Part shown: positions 17,061 through 25,531 of the stretch, in pieces
Layout of the letters: each line of letters opens with the position of its first letter
Numbering within the stretch: the stretch's first letter is position 1
DNA from: Schlesneria paludicola DSM 18645
GTDB lineage: Bacteria > Planctomycetota > Planctomycetia > Planctomycetales > Planctomycetaceae
Assembly (NCBI GenBank): GCA_945862235.1
Contig: CAMAYU010000022.1
Span: 1-52,772 of the forward strand
DNA length: 52,772 bases
Reading direction: 5' to 3'
Notes under the pieces: generated by a model
Told to the model about the DNA's origin: nothing
What the model saw: only the letters and a program-made list of their open reading frames with translations
The model's database searches: none
Translations under genes and position numbers: made by a program

Positions 17061-17993
17061 ATGAGCAGTCTGTTGTCGCGATTTACAAAAGACAGTTGGT
17101 TGTCCGGTGTGTTGCTGGGCGTGTGCGCGGTGTCGCTGAGCCTGTGCGGGAACAACTCGGTTCAAGCGGCCGATCCGGTGCGAGTCCTCATCGTCGATGG
17201 TCAGAACAACCACAACTGGAAGGCGACAACGCCGATCCTGAAGGACTTTCTGGTGAAGAGCGGTCGCTTTACCGTCGATGTCGCCACGACACCCGACAAC
17301 AAGCAGCCTGCTTCCGCGTGGGATGGCTTCCGCCCGAAGTTCTCGGACTACGCGGCCGTCCTGAGCAACTACAACGGCCAAGCTTGGCCCGAGCCGGTCC
17401 AGCGCGATCTCGAAGCCTACGTTTCAAACGGGGGTGGATTGGTGATCGTTCACGCGGCGAACAATGCGTTTCCCGAATGGACCGAGTTCAACAAGATGAT
17501 CGGATTGGGCTGGCGCGATGCGAAGTTCGGCGACCGGCTGACGATCGACGACAAGGGCCAGGCTGTTCGCACTCCAAAGGGAGAAGGACCTGGAGCCGGT
17601 CACGGTTCGCAGCACGAGTTCGCGGTCATCGTCCGCGAACGGGAGCATCCCGTCATGAAGGGAATTCCGGTCGAATGGATGCATGCGAAGGACGAGCTAT
17701 ACCACGGGCAGCGCGGTCCCGCCGCAGGGATGAATGTCCTCGCCACGGCTCACGCCGCCAAGCAGACCGGCGGGACGGACGCTCACGAACCCATGGTCTG
17801 GTGGATTCGTTACGGAAAAGGGGTCGTTTTCACGACCTTGATGGGTCACGCGGACTACTCGATGCAGTGCGTCGGCTTTCAAACGATCGTGAACCGCGGC
17901 ACCGAATGGGCCGCGACCAGCAAGGTCACGATTCCGGTTCCCGCTCAATTTCCGACGGCGAGCGTCACGTTGTCGGTGCCTGCGGCTCAATGA
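17061..17993 (+). CDS. Secreted ThuA domain-containing protein
   Basis: A 310-residue exported protein with a ThuA-like (class I glutamine amidotransferase-like) fold, a family named after a trehalose-utilisation gene and abundant in Planctomycetes, with no settled biochemical role. ATG at 17061 has AGGAG 8 nt upstream and starts a signal peptide (SWLSGVLLGVCAVSLSLCG, cleavage near VQAAD). Family features are RVLIVDGQNNHNWKATTPIL, SDYAAVLSNYNGQ, YVSNGGGLVIVHAANNAFPE, EHPVMKGIPVEW and MVWWIRYGKGVVFTTLMGHA. It is monocistronic; the spacer downstream contains a palindrome. Confidence 0.9.
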   Translation: MSSLLSRFTKDSWLSGVLLGVCAVSLSLCGNNSVQAADPVRVLIVDGQNNHNWKATTPILKDFLVKSGRFTVDVATTPDNKQPASAWDGFRPKFSDYAAVLSNYNGQAWPEPVQRDLEAYVSNGGGLVIVHAANNAFPEWTEFNKMIGLGWRDAKFGDRLTIDDKGQAVRTPKGEGPGAGHGSQHEFAVIVREREHPVMKGIPVEWMHAKDELYHGQRGPAAGMNVLATAHAAKQTGGTDAHEPMVWWIRYGKGVVFTTLMGHADYSMQCVGFQTIVNRGTEWAATSKVTIPVPAQFPTASVTLSVPAAQ

Positions 17994-18032
17994 GGTTTAT
18001 ACCTTGCGCGGCACAATGTGAGAGATTTCCGT

Positions 18033-18106
18033 GCGGGGCGGCGTAAGTCTCCCGGTTCTCCCAAGAGGGCTTACGCCCAAGAACGAGAAGGCTTACGCCG
18101 CCCCGC
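18033..18106. repeat. Palindrome after the ThuA gene
   Basis: Arms GCGGGGCGGCGTAAG (18033-18047) and CTTACGCCGCCCCGC (18092-18106) are perfect complements. GGCTTACGCC occurs twice between and within them. It lies in a convergent spacer without a T-tract. Confidence 0.85.
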
Positions 18107-18157
18107 TCAGAAGTCTCATCACTGGCCGCGCGAGGACTAAAGCCTGCTTCACGTTGT

Positions 18158-18598
18158 TCAACGCTGCTTGCAACGCAAGTAGTACCGCTGCAACTCCGGG
18201 GCACAAGTTCGTCCGTTGGGAGCCAGCAACTCGCAGCGTGCTGCGTCGGACTGAGCCTTCAGTACGGCAGCGCGTGTGCGCGTCACGGATCCTTCTTCGA
18301 CATCGGCTTCAATGTCGGATCGCGTGACGCCGAAACAGGCACAGAGCGGCGCGTCGGCATCTTTCAGCGGGATCGCCTCGGTGAACGAGTCGCGTGAAAC
18401 AACACCCTCGAAGTCGTCGTAATAGACGACTTGGCAGCGGCCGTTGGGACAGAAGTAACCGGACTCGGCAAGCAACTTCCGAACATCGGGCGTCAACCGG
18501 GCGTTGAGTGTCTGCGAGCCAACCGCCTGTCCCACGGACTGACAGCCGGGACAACGCGCGTCCGTCTGTTCGGGTTCCCGGAGGAAGGCTTTGTTCAT
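18158..18598 (-). CDS. CopZ-N-like zinc/[2Fe-2S] protein
   Basis: A 146-residue protein resembling the N-terminal half of Archaeoglobus CopZ, which binds one zinc and one [2Fe-2S] cluster. Cysteines 16 and 19 (CPGCQSVGQAVGSQTL) and 50 and 55 (YFCPNGRCQVVYY) form the zinc-like set. Cys86, 88, 122 and 132 (LCACFGVTRSDI ... RCELLAPNGRTC) follow the BFD/CopZ Fe-S pattern. The copper-binding HMA domain of true CopZ is absent. The start at 18598 lies 7 bases beyond the stop of the methyltransferase gene, so the two are very likely cotranscribed. A role in copper or redox sensing is only a suggestion from the family. Confidence 0.75.
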   Translation of the reverse strand: MNKAFLREPEQTDARCPGCQSVGQAVGSQTLNARLTPDVRKLLAESGYFCPNGRCQVVYYDDFEGVVSRDSFTEAIPLKDADAPLCACFGVTRSDIEADVEEGSVTRTRAAVLKAQSDAARCELLAPNGRTCAPELQRYYLRCKQR

Positions 18599-18605
18599 GC
18601 GCGAG

Positions 18606-20030
18606 TCACTCCAGCCGTAGCCACGTTGTCTTGAGGTACTCGCTTTCGGGGCAGTTGGTGGCGATCGGGTGATCGGCGGCCGCGCCGGTTTGGCCGATGA
18701 TTTGGACGCGCCGTCCGACTTCCGGAGCGGCACAGACGATCTTCGTGAACTCGGCCCGATCGAGCAGTCCCGAGCAACTGCATGTGAGCATCATGCCTCC
18801 CGGTGCGACGAGCTGCATCGCCAGTCGGTTCAAGTCGTAGTACTTGTGCTTCCCTTCCTCGAACTCCTCGCGCGACCGAATCAGCTTGGGCGGATCGAGG
18901 ACGACGATGTCGTACTTCTTGCCGTTCCGCAGCATGTCGCGCATGTAAGCGAAAATGTCGGCTTGCACGATGTTCGGTTTGACGCGATTCAGCTTGGCGT
19001 TCTCCTTCGCCAGCAAAGCGGCCTCTTCGTCGAGTTCCACGCCGGTCGCTTCGGCCGCGTTGCCGAGTCGCAGTGCCTGAATGGCAAAGCCGCCGGTGTA
19101 GCAACACAGGTCCAGCACGGACTTGCCCGCACAGCACTCGGCCAAGCGTTTTCGGTTCTCGCGCTGATCGCAATAGAAGCCGGTCTTGTGCCCACTGACG
19201 AAGTCGATGCGAAACTGAGTTCCATGCTCGCGAATGACGGCCCGTGGCGGCAGGCCCTCGGAACCGGTTGGTTCGGCGGAAAAACCTTCGTGATCTTGTG
19301 AAGCCGGTGCGGCTCGCATCACGCCGTGGCGAGTTCCACAGAGCGGTTCGAGCATCGACAGGATTGCTTCAGCCCGTTGATACATCCCCAGCGAGAAACA
19401 CTCGGCGACGAGCACATCACCGAAGCGGTCCACGATCAGACCGGGCAGTCCGTCCGCTTCCGCGTGAATGACGCGATAGGCGTCCGTCACGGCATCGAGT
19501 TGCAACAACCCGCGACGGAGTTCGAGTGCCGCGGAAAGCCGGTCGTGCCACCAAGCCTCATCGGGGCGATGGACTCCCGCTTTCAACAGCCTCACCGTCA
19601 TCTCGGCACGTGGGTTGAACAGGCCGAAGCCCTGTGTGAACCCGGCCGCCGAAATCAATTCCACCATGTCGCCCGGTCGCGCTGTGGCATCGAACTCACC
19701 CAATTGCTTCCGGTACAGAAACGGGTGAAAGACCGGGCCTTTGGACACCACCTGCGGAACCCGCTGCGATTCCTCGGGACAGAGCGCTCGCTGGACGAGC
19801 CACTCGAAGGGAGTCGCGGTCGAAGCGCGGCGATCGGCGCGCCGGTACGACTCGCGCGGCGCATCGCCTCGTTCCCGATCCTCGCGCTGTCGGCCTTCGT
19901 AAGGCCGGTCCCCGCGCGGCGCGGCTTCGCGCCGTTGAGGCGGTGGCTCCTGAGCGGCAGGCCGGGGCGGAGGCAATCGCCGACCGGAAGAACGATCTGA
20001 AGAGGGGCGGTGGGGGCGGTCTGAGTGCAT
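18606..20030 (-). CDS. Class I SAM-dependent rRNA cytosine methyltransferase, RlmI-like
   Basis: A 474-residue methyltransferase of the RlmI family (23S rRNA m5C). An N-terminal tail of about 70 residues is rich in Arg, Pro and Glu and looks disordered, unlike E. coli RlmI. A PUA-like domain follows, then EADGLPGLIVDRFGDVLVAE, the bridging KTGFYCDQRENR, motif I SVLDLCCYTGGFAIQAL, acidic VELDEEA, motif IV DIVVLDPPKL, and the catalytic region MLTCSCSG. ATG at 20030 is chosen; an in-frame GTG at 20060 is possible. It is followed directly by the CopZ-N-like gene and diverges from the LptD-like gene. Confidence 0.88.
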   Translation of the reverse strand: MHSDRPHRPSSDRSSGRRLPPPRPAAQEPPPQRREAAPRGDRPYEGRQREDRERGDAPRESYRRADRRASTATPFEWLVQRALCPEESQRVPQVVSKGPVFHPFLYRKQLGEFDATARPGDMVELISAAGFTQGFGLFNPRAEMTVRLLKAGVHRPDEAWWHDRLSAALELRRGLLQLDAVTDAYRVIHAEADGLPGLIVDRFGDVLVAECFSLGMYQRAEAILSMLEPLCGTRHGVMRAAPASQDHEGFSAEPTGSEGLPPRAVIREHGTQFRIDFVSGHKTGFYCDQRENRKRLAECCAGKSVLDLCCYTGGFAIQALRLGNAAEATGVELDEEAALLAKENAKLNRVKPNIVQADIFAYMRDMLRNGKKYDIVVLDPPKLIRSREEFEEGKHKYYDLNRLAMQLVAPGGMMLTCSCSGLLDRAEFTKIVCAAPEVGRRVQIIGQTGAAADHPIATNCPESEYLKTTWLRLE

Positions 20031-20122
20031 GGATTCGATGTTAGTGGATGCCTGAACCACTCACAACAAGTTCATTGCGGAGTCCATCACTCGGGGTCAA
20101 CGAAGTTCGGCTTGAGGGCTGA

Positions 20123-20152
20123 GAAGTCCGGCTTTTCCGAAAGCCGGACTTC
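20123..20152. repeat. Perfect 12-bp hairpin in a divergent spacer
   Basis: GAAGTCCGGCTT and AAGCCGGACTTC enclose a short loop. It lies about 55 nt upstream of the putative promoter at 20208. Confidence 0.75.
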
Positions 20153-20207
20153 GGCATCTCGGCCTGACCGGCATTTTCCGCCGGAGTTCGTCGCCTGAAA
20201 AGCCAAA

Positions 20208-20237
20208 TTGACACTCAAGTTTGACCCGCCATATAGT
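20208..20237 (+). promoter_or_regulatory. Putative sigma70-type promoter for the LptD-like gene
   Basis: TTGACA (20208-20213), an 18-bp spacer and TATAGT (20232-20237), about 140 bp before the ATG at 20379. The same TATAGTCCCGC block with an 18-bp spacer appears before the STAS gene at 34486. Confidence 0.6.
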
Positions 20238-20378
20238 CCCGCCCCATTTCCCTCCGGCGGTTCTTGCGGCACTGCGTCTGCCGTGCACGCTCATTCGGAC
20301 CACTGAGATCAGCAAACTTCCACCCCGTCTTTCCAAGATCCGCACCCGCTTTTCACGAACACGTTCAGCAGATTTGCG

Positions 20379-23300
20379 ATGGATCGCCGTCTGTCGAATT
20401 TGATTGCGCGAAGCCCCCCTTCACTCGGAGCGTCCGTGTCGGGCAAACCACACCCGTTACGAATCGGTTGGCTATTGCCACTCTGCACCGCAGTGATTGC
20501 GGTCGTAGTGGCAGCGGCGCGCCCCGATCTCGTCGGGTTGGCCGAGGAGTCGCCGGTCGATTCCTCCAGCAGTCCCATCCAAATCTCTGCCGACTGGTGC
20601 CAAGAATGGCATGAGGGCGAAGCGACGATTGCTCTGTTTCGAGGTTCGTGCCGCATTGTGCAGGGTGAGCAAGTCTTCGCCGCGAACAACATGGTCGTCT
20701 GGGTTCGCGCCGCGCAACCGGGCGATGTGGCGGGAGACGAGTCGCGGCAACGACTGACTGTTTACATGGAAGATTCAGTCGAGGTCCAAGATGCGAACGG
20801 CTCACGCACGGAGCAGTCGCTGTGGGTGGACCTGGAATCGGACGTGGGGATGTCGTTGACGGTGCGAGGCCGCGTGGCCGAACGACCGGGAACGGATGAC
20901 CCGCTGTTTCGTCGCGCGTTACATCGTCAAAGCGGTTCCGAGCGTGGCAGCCTCCAGCAGACGCAACTCACGATGCCGGTTCCGAGCGGCGATCCCAACC
21001 GACAGATCGTGTCCGTTCCGCAGCCGGGAACGCTGACACAGGCCGGTGGTCTGCGTCGCGTGAGAATCTCACCGCGCAGTTTTGCGATGCCGTTCAATGT
21101 GCAGAGCTTCAAGTCGGAGAACACCGTCCCGCCGGAGCAGGTGACGATCCTGAGTGGCGGCGTGAACGTGCTGCTCGATGGAATGGTCATCGGTGGTGAC
21201 GACGGCTTCGGCGCGATTGATCTCAGTGCGGATCGCGTGGTCGTCTGGACCGAAGCGACTGATCGTGGGTTTGAGCCAGAGATGCTGCAACGGCCTGATG
21301 CGTCGTTCCAGCTTTATCTCGAAGGAAACATCGTCATCCGTCAGCAATCGAGGTTCGCGCAGTTGGGCGGTCGCGAGGTCAGTAACGTGGTCCGTGCTTC
21401 GCGCGCGTTTTACGATGGCCGCGACAACCGGGCACTGATTCTCGACGCCGAGCTTCAGACGCATGTCACTGAGTTGGACGCCGGTGTTCGGGTGCGAGCC
21501 GAGCGATTGCGACAGAACTCGTTGCAGTCGTACCACGCGCAAAATGCGTGGTTCACGACGAGTCAGTACGGCAAGCCGGGCTATCGCATCCAAGCGAGCG
21601 ACATTTTCGTGGAAAACCGGCCCGAAGGATGGCGGCCGTCGGAGGTCGATCCGCAAACCGGTCAGCCCATCGCACAAGATCACTACTGGGTGACGACACT
21701 CAACACGCAGTTCATTGTGGGCGATGTGCCGCTGCTCAGTTTGCCGAATTCGAGTGCGCCGATTGAAGACCCCGGCATCCCGATTACCGGTGGTTCGTTC
21801 GGACAGAACCGCGTTTTCGGAACTCAATTACGAACCCGCTGGAATGCGCTGCAACTGCTCGGCCTGCAACGGCCGAGTGACGTGGATGCGAACTGGGAAC
21901 TGCTCCTCGACTACCTGAGTGAGCGTGGGCCAGCCGTCGGCACAGAGGGGCGTTACGGGGGAGTCGATGCGTACGGAAACCGGTACGAAGGGGGTGGCCT
22001 CGGCTATTACATCCACGATTCGGGGAACGATAACCTCGGGCTGGACCGTCGCAAGTTGGTCCCCGACGACTCCAGTCGCGGCATCATTCAGGGACAGCAT
22101 CGCCACGTCTTCTCTCAGTACGGCATGACACTCGACGCGGAACTCGGCTACGCCAGCGATCGTAACTACCGCGAACAGTTCCTCGAAAAAGAGTTCGACA
22201 CCGGCAAGGACCTCGAAACGCAGGCCTACTTGCGGCAGCAGCCGACCGAGAACTCGATGTGGTCGTTGCTCGTGCGACCGACAGTCAACCCGTTCGAGAA
22301 CAACACCGCGTGGCTACCGCGCGGCGACTTGTACTTCCTCGGCGAGCCACTCGCAGGGGGCTTGCTCAACTGGAGTTCACACACGTCAGCGGCGTATGCG
22401 TCGGTGAATCAGGGCGACGCACCCGCCAATCCGCTCGACATCTACAGCCCGCTACCGTACTACACCGACGCGAACGGTCTGGTCGCAATGACGCGGCATG
22501 AGGTCGAGATGCCGTTCAATCTGGGACCACTCAAGGTGGCACCGTATGCGATGGGCGAGGCCGCATTTTGGAGTGACAGCTTCACGTCGCAGTCGATCGA
22601 CCGGCTGTATGGAAAGGGCGGCGTTCGCGCTAGCATTCAGTTCGGTCGCGTGTTCCCTCAAGTTCAAAGTGAGCTGTTCAACTTGGACGGACTGGCTCAC
22701 AAAGTGGTCCTCGATGCCGACTACAGCTACTCGGGATCGACCCGCAATTTGAGCGAGATCCCGCAGTGGAACGAGTTCGATGACAACGCTCAGGAACGGT
22801 TCCGGTCACGATTGATTCTGAACACGTTCGGCGGCGTCCTGCCGGGCGAGTTCGATCCGCGGTTCTACGCCGTCCGCACGGGAGCCGGTTCGTATGTCAC
22901 GTCGCCGTACCACGAACTCGTCGATGACCAACAAGTCCTGAGGTTGGGACTTCACCAGCGTCTGCAAACCAAAGTCGGGCCACCGGATCGTCAACGCATC
23001 AAGGATTGGATGACGCTCGATCTGGGACTGTCGTACTTCCCGAACTCGGATCGCGACAACTTTGGCTCGGACTTCGGGCTCTTCAGTTCGCGCTATGCGT
23101 GGCACGTTGGCGACCGGACGAGCATCATCGCCGGAAGCCTGTACGACTTCTTCAACAACGGCCAAGAACTGTGGCATGTCGGCGTGCAGAGTCAGCGCAG
23201 CCTGCGCGGCAGCGCGTACGTGGGACTCCGCCAGATCACCGCCGGTCCCGTCGATAGCCGCATCGTGACCGCCAGCTACAGCTATGCCCTCAGCCCGAAA

Positions 23301-23528
23301 TGGGTCTCCACGATGAGTACCGCCTACGACATCGGCGAACATCGCAATCGAGGCCAGTCGTTCACGGTCACGCGCGTCGGCGAGTGGCTGTTGTTCCACG
23401 TCGGAGCGAACTACGACGCCAGCAAGAACAACCCCGGCGTGATGTTCTCGGTCGAACCGCGCCTCGGCGGCCGCAACAGCGTCTCATCAACACAGCTCAG
23501 TTCGCTGCTCGGTATTCACAACAATTAG
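20379..23528 (+). CDS. LptD/OstA-like outer-membrane assembly protein
   Basis: A 1049-residue protein that looks like the outer-membrane LPS-assembly protein LptD. An N-terminal membrane/signal segment (IGWLLPLCTAVIAVVVAAA, residues about 29-47) is followed by OstA/LptA-like beta-jellyroll repeats (for example IALFRGSCRIVQGEQVFAAN, TILSGGVNVLLDG, FQLYLEGNIVIRQQSRFAQL), each followed by an ADxVVVW/ASRAFYDG-type strand. The last 600 or so residues alternate short strands and loops rich in Asp/Asn/Tyr, as in a large beta-barrel. It is longer than E. coli LptD (784). The 20031-20378 spacer holds a hairpin and a promoter. Its presence supports an LPS-bearing outer membrane. Lpt partners are not in this window. 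Confidence 0.75.
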   Translation: MDRRLSNLIARSPPSLGASVSGKPHPLRIGWLLPLCTAVIAVVVAAARPDLVGLAEESPVDSSSSPIQISADWCQEWHEGEATIALFRGSCRIVQGEQVFAANNMVVWVRAAQPGDVAGDESRQRLTVYMEDSVEVQDANGSRTEQSLWVDLESDVGMSLTVRGRVAERPGTDDPLFRRALHRQSGSERGSLQQTQLTMPVPSGDPNRQIVSVPQPGTLTQAGGLRRVRISPRSFAMPFNVQSFKSENTVPPEQVTILSGGVNVLLDGMVIGGDDGFGAIDLSADRVVVWTEATDRGFEPEMLQRPDASFQLYLEGNIVIRQQSRFAQLGGREVSNVVRASRAFYDGRDNRALILDAELQTHVTELDAGVRVRAERLRQNSLQSYHAQNAWFTTSQYGKPGYRIQASDIFVENRPEGWRPSEVDPQTGQPIAQDHYWVTTLNTQFIVGDVPLLSLPNSSAPIEDPGIPITGGSFGQNRVFGTQLRTRWNALQLLGLQRPSDVDANWELLLDYLSERGPAVGTEGRYGGVDAYGNRYEGGGLGYYIHDSGNDNLGLDRRKLVPDDSSRGIIQGQHRHVFSQYGMTLDAELGYASDRNYREQFLEKEFDTGKDLETQAYLRQQPTENSMWSLLVRPTVNPFENNTAWLPRGDLYFLGEPLAGGLLNWSSHTSAAYASVNQGDAPANPLDIYSPLPYYTDANGLVAMTRHEVEMPFNLGPLKVAPYAMGEAAFWSDSFTSQSIDRLYGKGGVRASIQFGRVFPQVQSELFNLDGLAHKVVLDADYSYSGSTRNLSEIPQWNEFDDNAQERFRSRLILNTFGGVLPGEFDPRFYAVRTGAGSYVTSPYHELVDDQQVLRLGLHQRLQTKVGPPDRQRIKDWMTLDLGLSYFPNSDRDNFGSDFGLFSSRYAWHVGDRTSIIAGSLYDFFNNGQELWHVGVQSQRSLRGSAYVGLRQITAGPVDSRIVTASYSYALSPKWVSTMSTAYDIGEHRNRGQSFTVTRVGEWLLFHVGANYDASKNNPGVMFSVEPRLGGRNSVSSTQLSSLLGIHNN

Positions 23529-23718
23529 TTCGGAGGTTCACTACGAATCTCCCGGCGCGGGCATTGCCCGCCACCCAACGCGATCAAGGTTGTCGCAGTT
23601 TCGAGTGGAGTTGGTGTCGCCTTTACTCATTCGGAGTAAAGGCCGGGAGAACACCACCGTCACGGACGCAGTGTTCGGTCACAAATCTTCGCGTCCAGCA
23701 AAGTGTGGCAGCCGGGGT

Positions 23719-23770
23719 CAGGTGGTTCAAAGTTCATTTTTGCCGCAAGAAATGAACTTTGAACCACCTG
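23719..23770. repeat. Perfect 21-nt inverted repeat between convergent genes
   Basis: CAGGTGGTTCAAAGTTCATT plus T (23719-23739) pairs exactly with 23750-23770 around a 10-nt loop. It may act as a terminator in both directions although no long T-tract follows. Confidence 0.88.
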
Positions 23771-23824
23771 GCCCGTGATCGTCCGTTTGGGAGCAACTCG
23801 CGGACGTCGTAAATGCACCGCCCC

Positions 23825-25531
23825 TTACTCGACGATCAGCATTCGCTTGCGGCTGAGGTGAGCTGCAGTAAGCGTGAGATCAGAGACTCGCCCGGATGGC
23901 CAGTAGACCTTGAGGCCGCGTGGAATCATCTCAGGGGAGTAACCGAAGTGCGGTGAACGCGCACTGGCCGAGAGATAGCTGCCACCACCAAAGGCGTGCC
24001 GGATCAGCTTGCCCTGCGAAGTCTCCAGCACGACCTTCGCCCCCGTTCCGTCTCGCGGCGAAACGGTTCCGACCAGGTCAACCACCAACCAGCGACCGTG
24101 AGCTTCCCTCTGGTTCATTAGGATTGCAGACGGCTCGTTGCTGTGGGCAAAAACCAAGTCGAGGTCGCCGTCGCCATCCAAGTCGCCGTGTGCCAAGCCG
24201 CGCCCCATGTGAGGTCGCGAGAAATACTGGTCGGGTGGAATCGTGGCCCGTTCAAATCGGGACCGACCGTCGTTCAGCAGGATCAGCGGCTCCTGTCTCA
24301 ACGGCGCGTTGATCGGGTGGTGGATGACGTGACCGTTGGAGACCACGATGTCTTCGTCACCGTCGCCATCAATGTCGCCCGTCACCGTTCCAAATCCGAC
24401 TTGCAACCGTCCGATGGCTTCGATCCCGGTCTTGGAACTGACATGGGAAAACAGCCCTCCGCTGTTGTTCTGATACAGCGCAAAGGCTTCGTCCTCGTAG
24501 TTCGCCACGCAGAGATCGACTCGACCATCGGCGTTGTAGTCGATGACCCCGACGCCCATGCTGCCGTTCGGCTGCGCTTTGTCATCGACAGCGGTGCCGC
24601 TGAGCATCCCTGACTCATCGAAGTGCCCGGTTCCATCGTTGATGTACAACCAGTTGTCATCGGTGTCGTTTGCCACGTAGATGTCGAGGTCCGTGTCGTC
24701 ATCGAGATCAACGAGGACAACTCCCAAGCCCTTTCCTTTCGGCTTGAGTCCCACTTTCGCCGTCGCATCCGCGAACGAACCAGCTCCGTCCGCCAAAAAC
24801 AGGGCATGATCCAGCCCTTGAAATCGACGAGGTGGACAGACATCGGGCTGAGCCGCCGTTCCACAACGAGGGTGGTTTTCGAACGACCAGTCGGCGTAAT
24901 GCGCGAAGTACACATCGAGTGCCCCATCACCATTTACGTCGCCCCACCCGGCGCTGCTGCTCCACGCCCGGTCGATCATTCCACTCGGGGACGTGACATC
25001 CTGAAAAGAGCCGTCACCGCAGTTGTGCCACACCGTCGGCGTTCCGTAGCCCGTGACCAGCACGTCCGGAAAACCATCGTTGTCAAAATCACCGATGGCC
25101 ACGCCGTGCGAGTACTGCTTCGGCGTCGCCACTCCCGCAGAAATGCTTTGTTCGACGAACCGCCCTTCGTCAACTTGTCGGAACAACGCGGACGCAAGTC
25201 CCACGATCGTCGGCCCCGCTTCAAACTTGCCACCACTCGGCAGAAACAGATCAGGCCGACCATCACGGTCGTAGTCCAATATCCCAACGCCGCCACCCAA
25301 CGACTCCAAGATCGCGTTGTGCTGGGCTTCTTTGCCGTTGTGGTATGTGAATGTGAACCCTGATTCCGTACCGACTTCTTTGAACTCGGGGGCGACTGCC
25401 GCCGCCTGTTTGTTCGACGGCTGAGATCGCGTTGAGTTCGGCGTGTTGCTGGCCGGCAAGCAGCCACAGACAACCATCATGCCCGCCAAGAGGCTGGCAG
25501 TGGACTTGGCGATCTTGCTTGGGTTCGTCAT
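23825..25531 (-). CDS. CRTAC1-family lipoprotein with FG-GAP/VCBS repeats and ASPIC/UnbV domain
   Basis: A 568-residue exported lipoprotein. The signal MTNPSKIAKSTASLLAGMMV ends in the lipobox VCGC. Several calcium-binding FG-GAP/VCBS blades are visible: DFDNDGFPD, DVNGDGALDVYFAH, DLDDDTDLDIYVAND, DYNADGRVDLCVAN, DIDGDGDEDIVVSNGH and DLDGDGDLDLVFAH, consistent with a beta-propeller. The C-terminal ASPIC/UnbV domain is RDGTGAKVVLETSQGKLIRH through LKVYWPSGRVSDLTL. Function unknown; a surface interaction role is usually assumed. Its ATG overlaps the stop of the upstream TPR gene by 4 bases, so the two form an operon. Confidence 0.93.
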   Translation of the reverse strand: MTNPSKIAKSTASLLAGMMVVCGCLPASNTPNSTRSQPSNKQAAAVAPEFKEVGTESGFTFTYHNGKEAQHNAILESLGGGVGILDYDRDGRPDLFLPSGGKFEAGPTIVGLASALFRQVDEGRFVEQSISAGVATPKQYSHGVAIGDFDNDGFPDVLVTGYGTPTVWHNCGDGSFQDVTSPSGMIDRAWSSSAGWGDVNGDGALDVYFAHYADWSFENHPRCGTAAQPDVCPPRRFQGLDHALFLADGAGSFADATAKVGLKPKGKGLGVVLVDLDDDTDLDIYVANDTDDNWLYINDGTGHFDESGMLSGTAVDDKAQPNGSMGVGVIDYNADGRVDLCVANYEDEAFALYQNNSGGLFSHVSSKTGIEAIGRLQVGFGTVTGDIDGDGDEDIVVSNGHVIHHPINAPLRQEPLILLNDGRSRFERATIPPDQYFSRPHMGRGLAHGDLDGDGDLDLVFAHSNEPSAILMNQREAHGRWLVVDLVGTVSPRDGTGAKVVLETSQGKLIRHAFGGGSYLSASARSPHFGYSPEMIPRGLKVYWPSGRVSDLTLTAAHLSRKRMLIVE

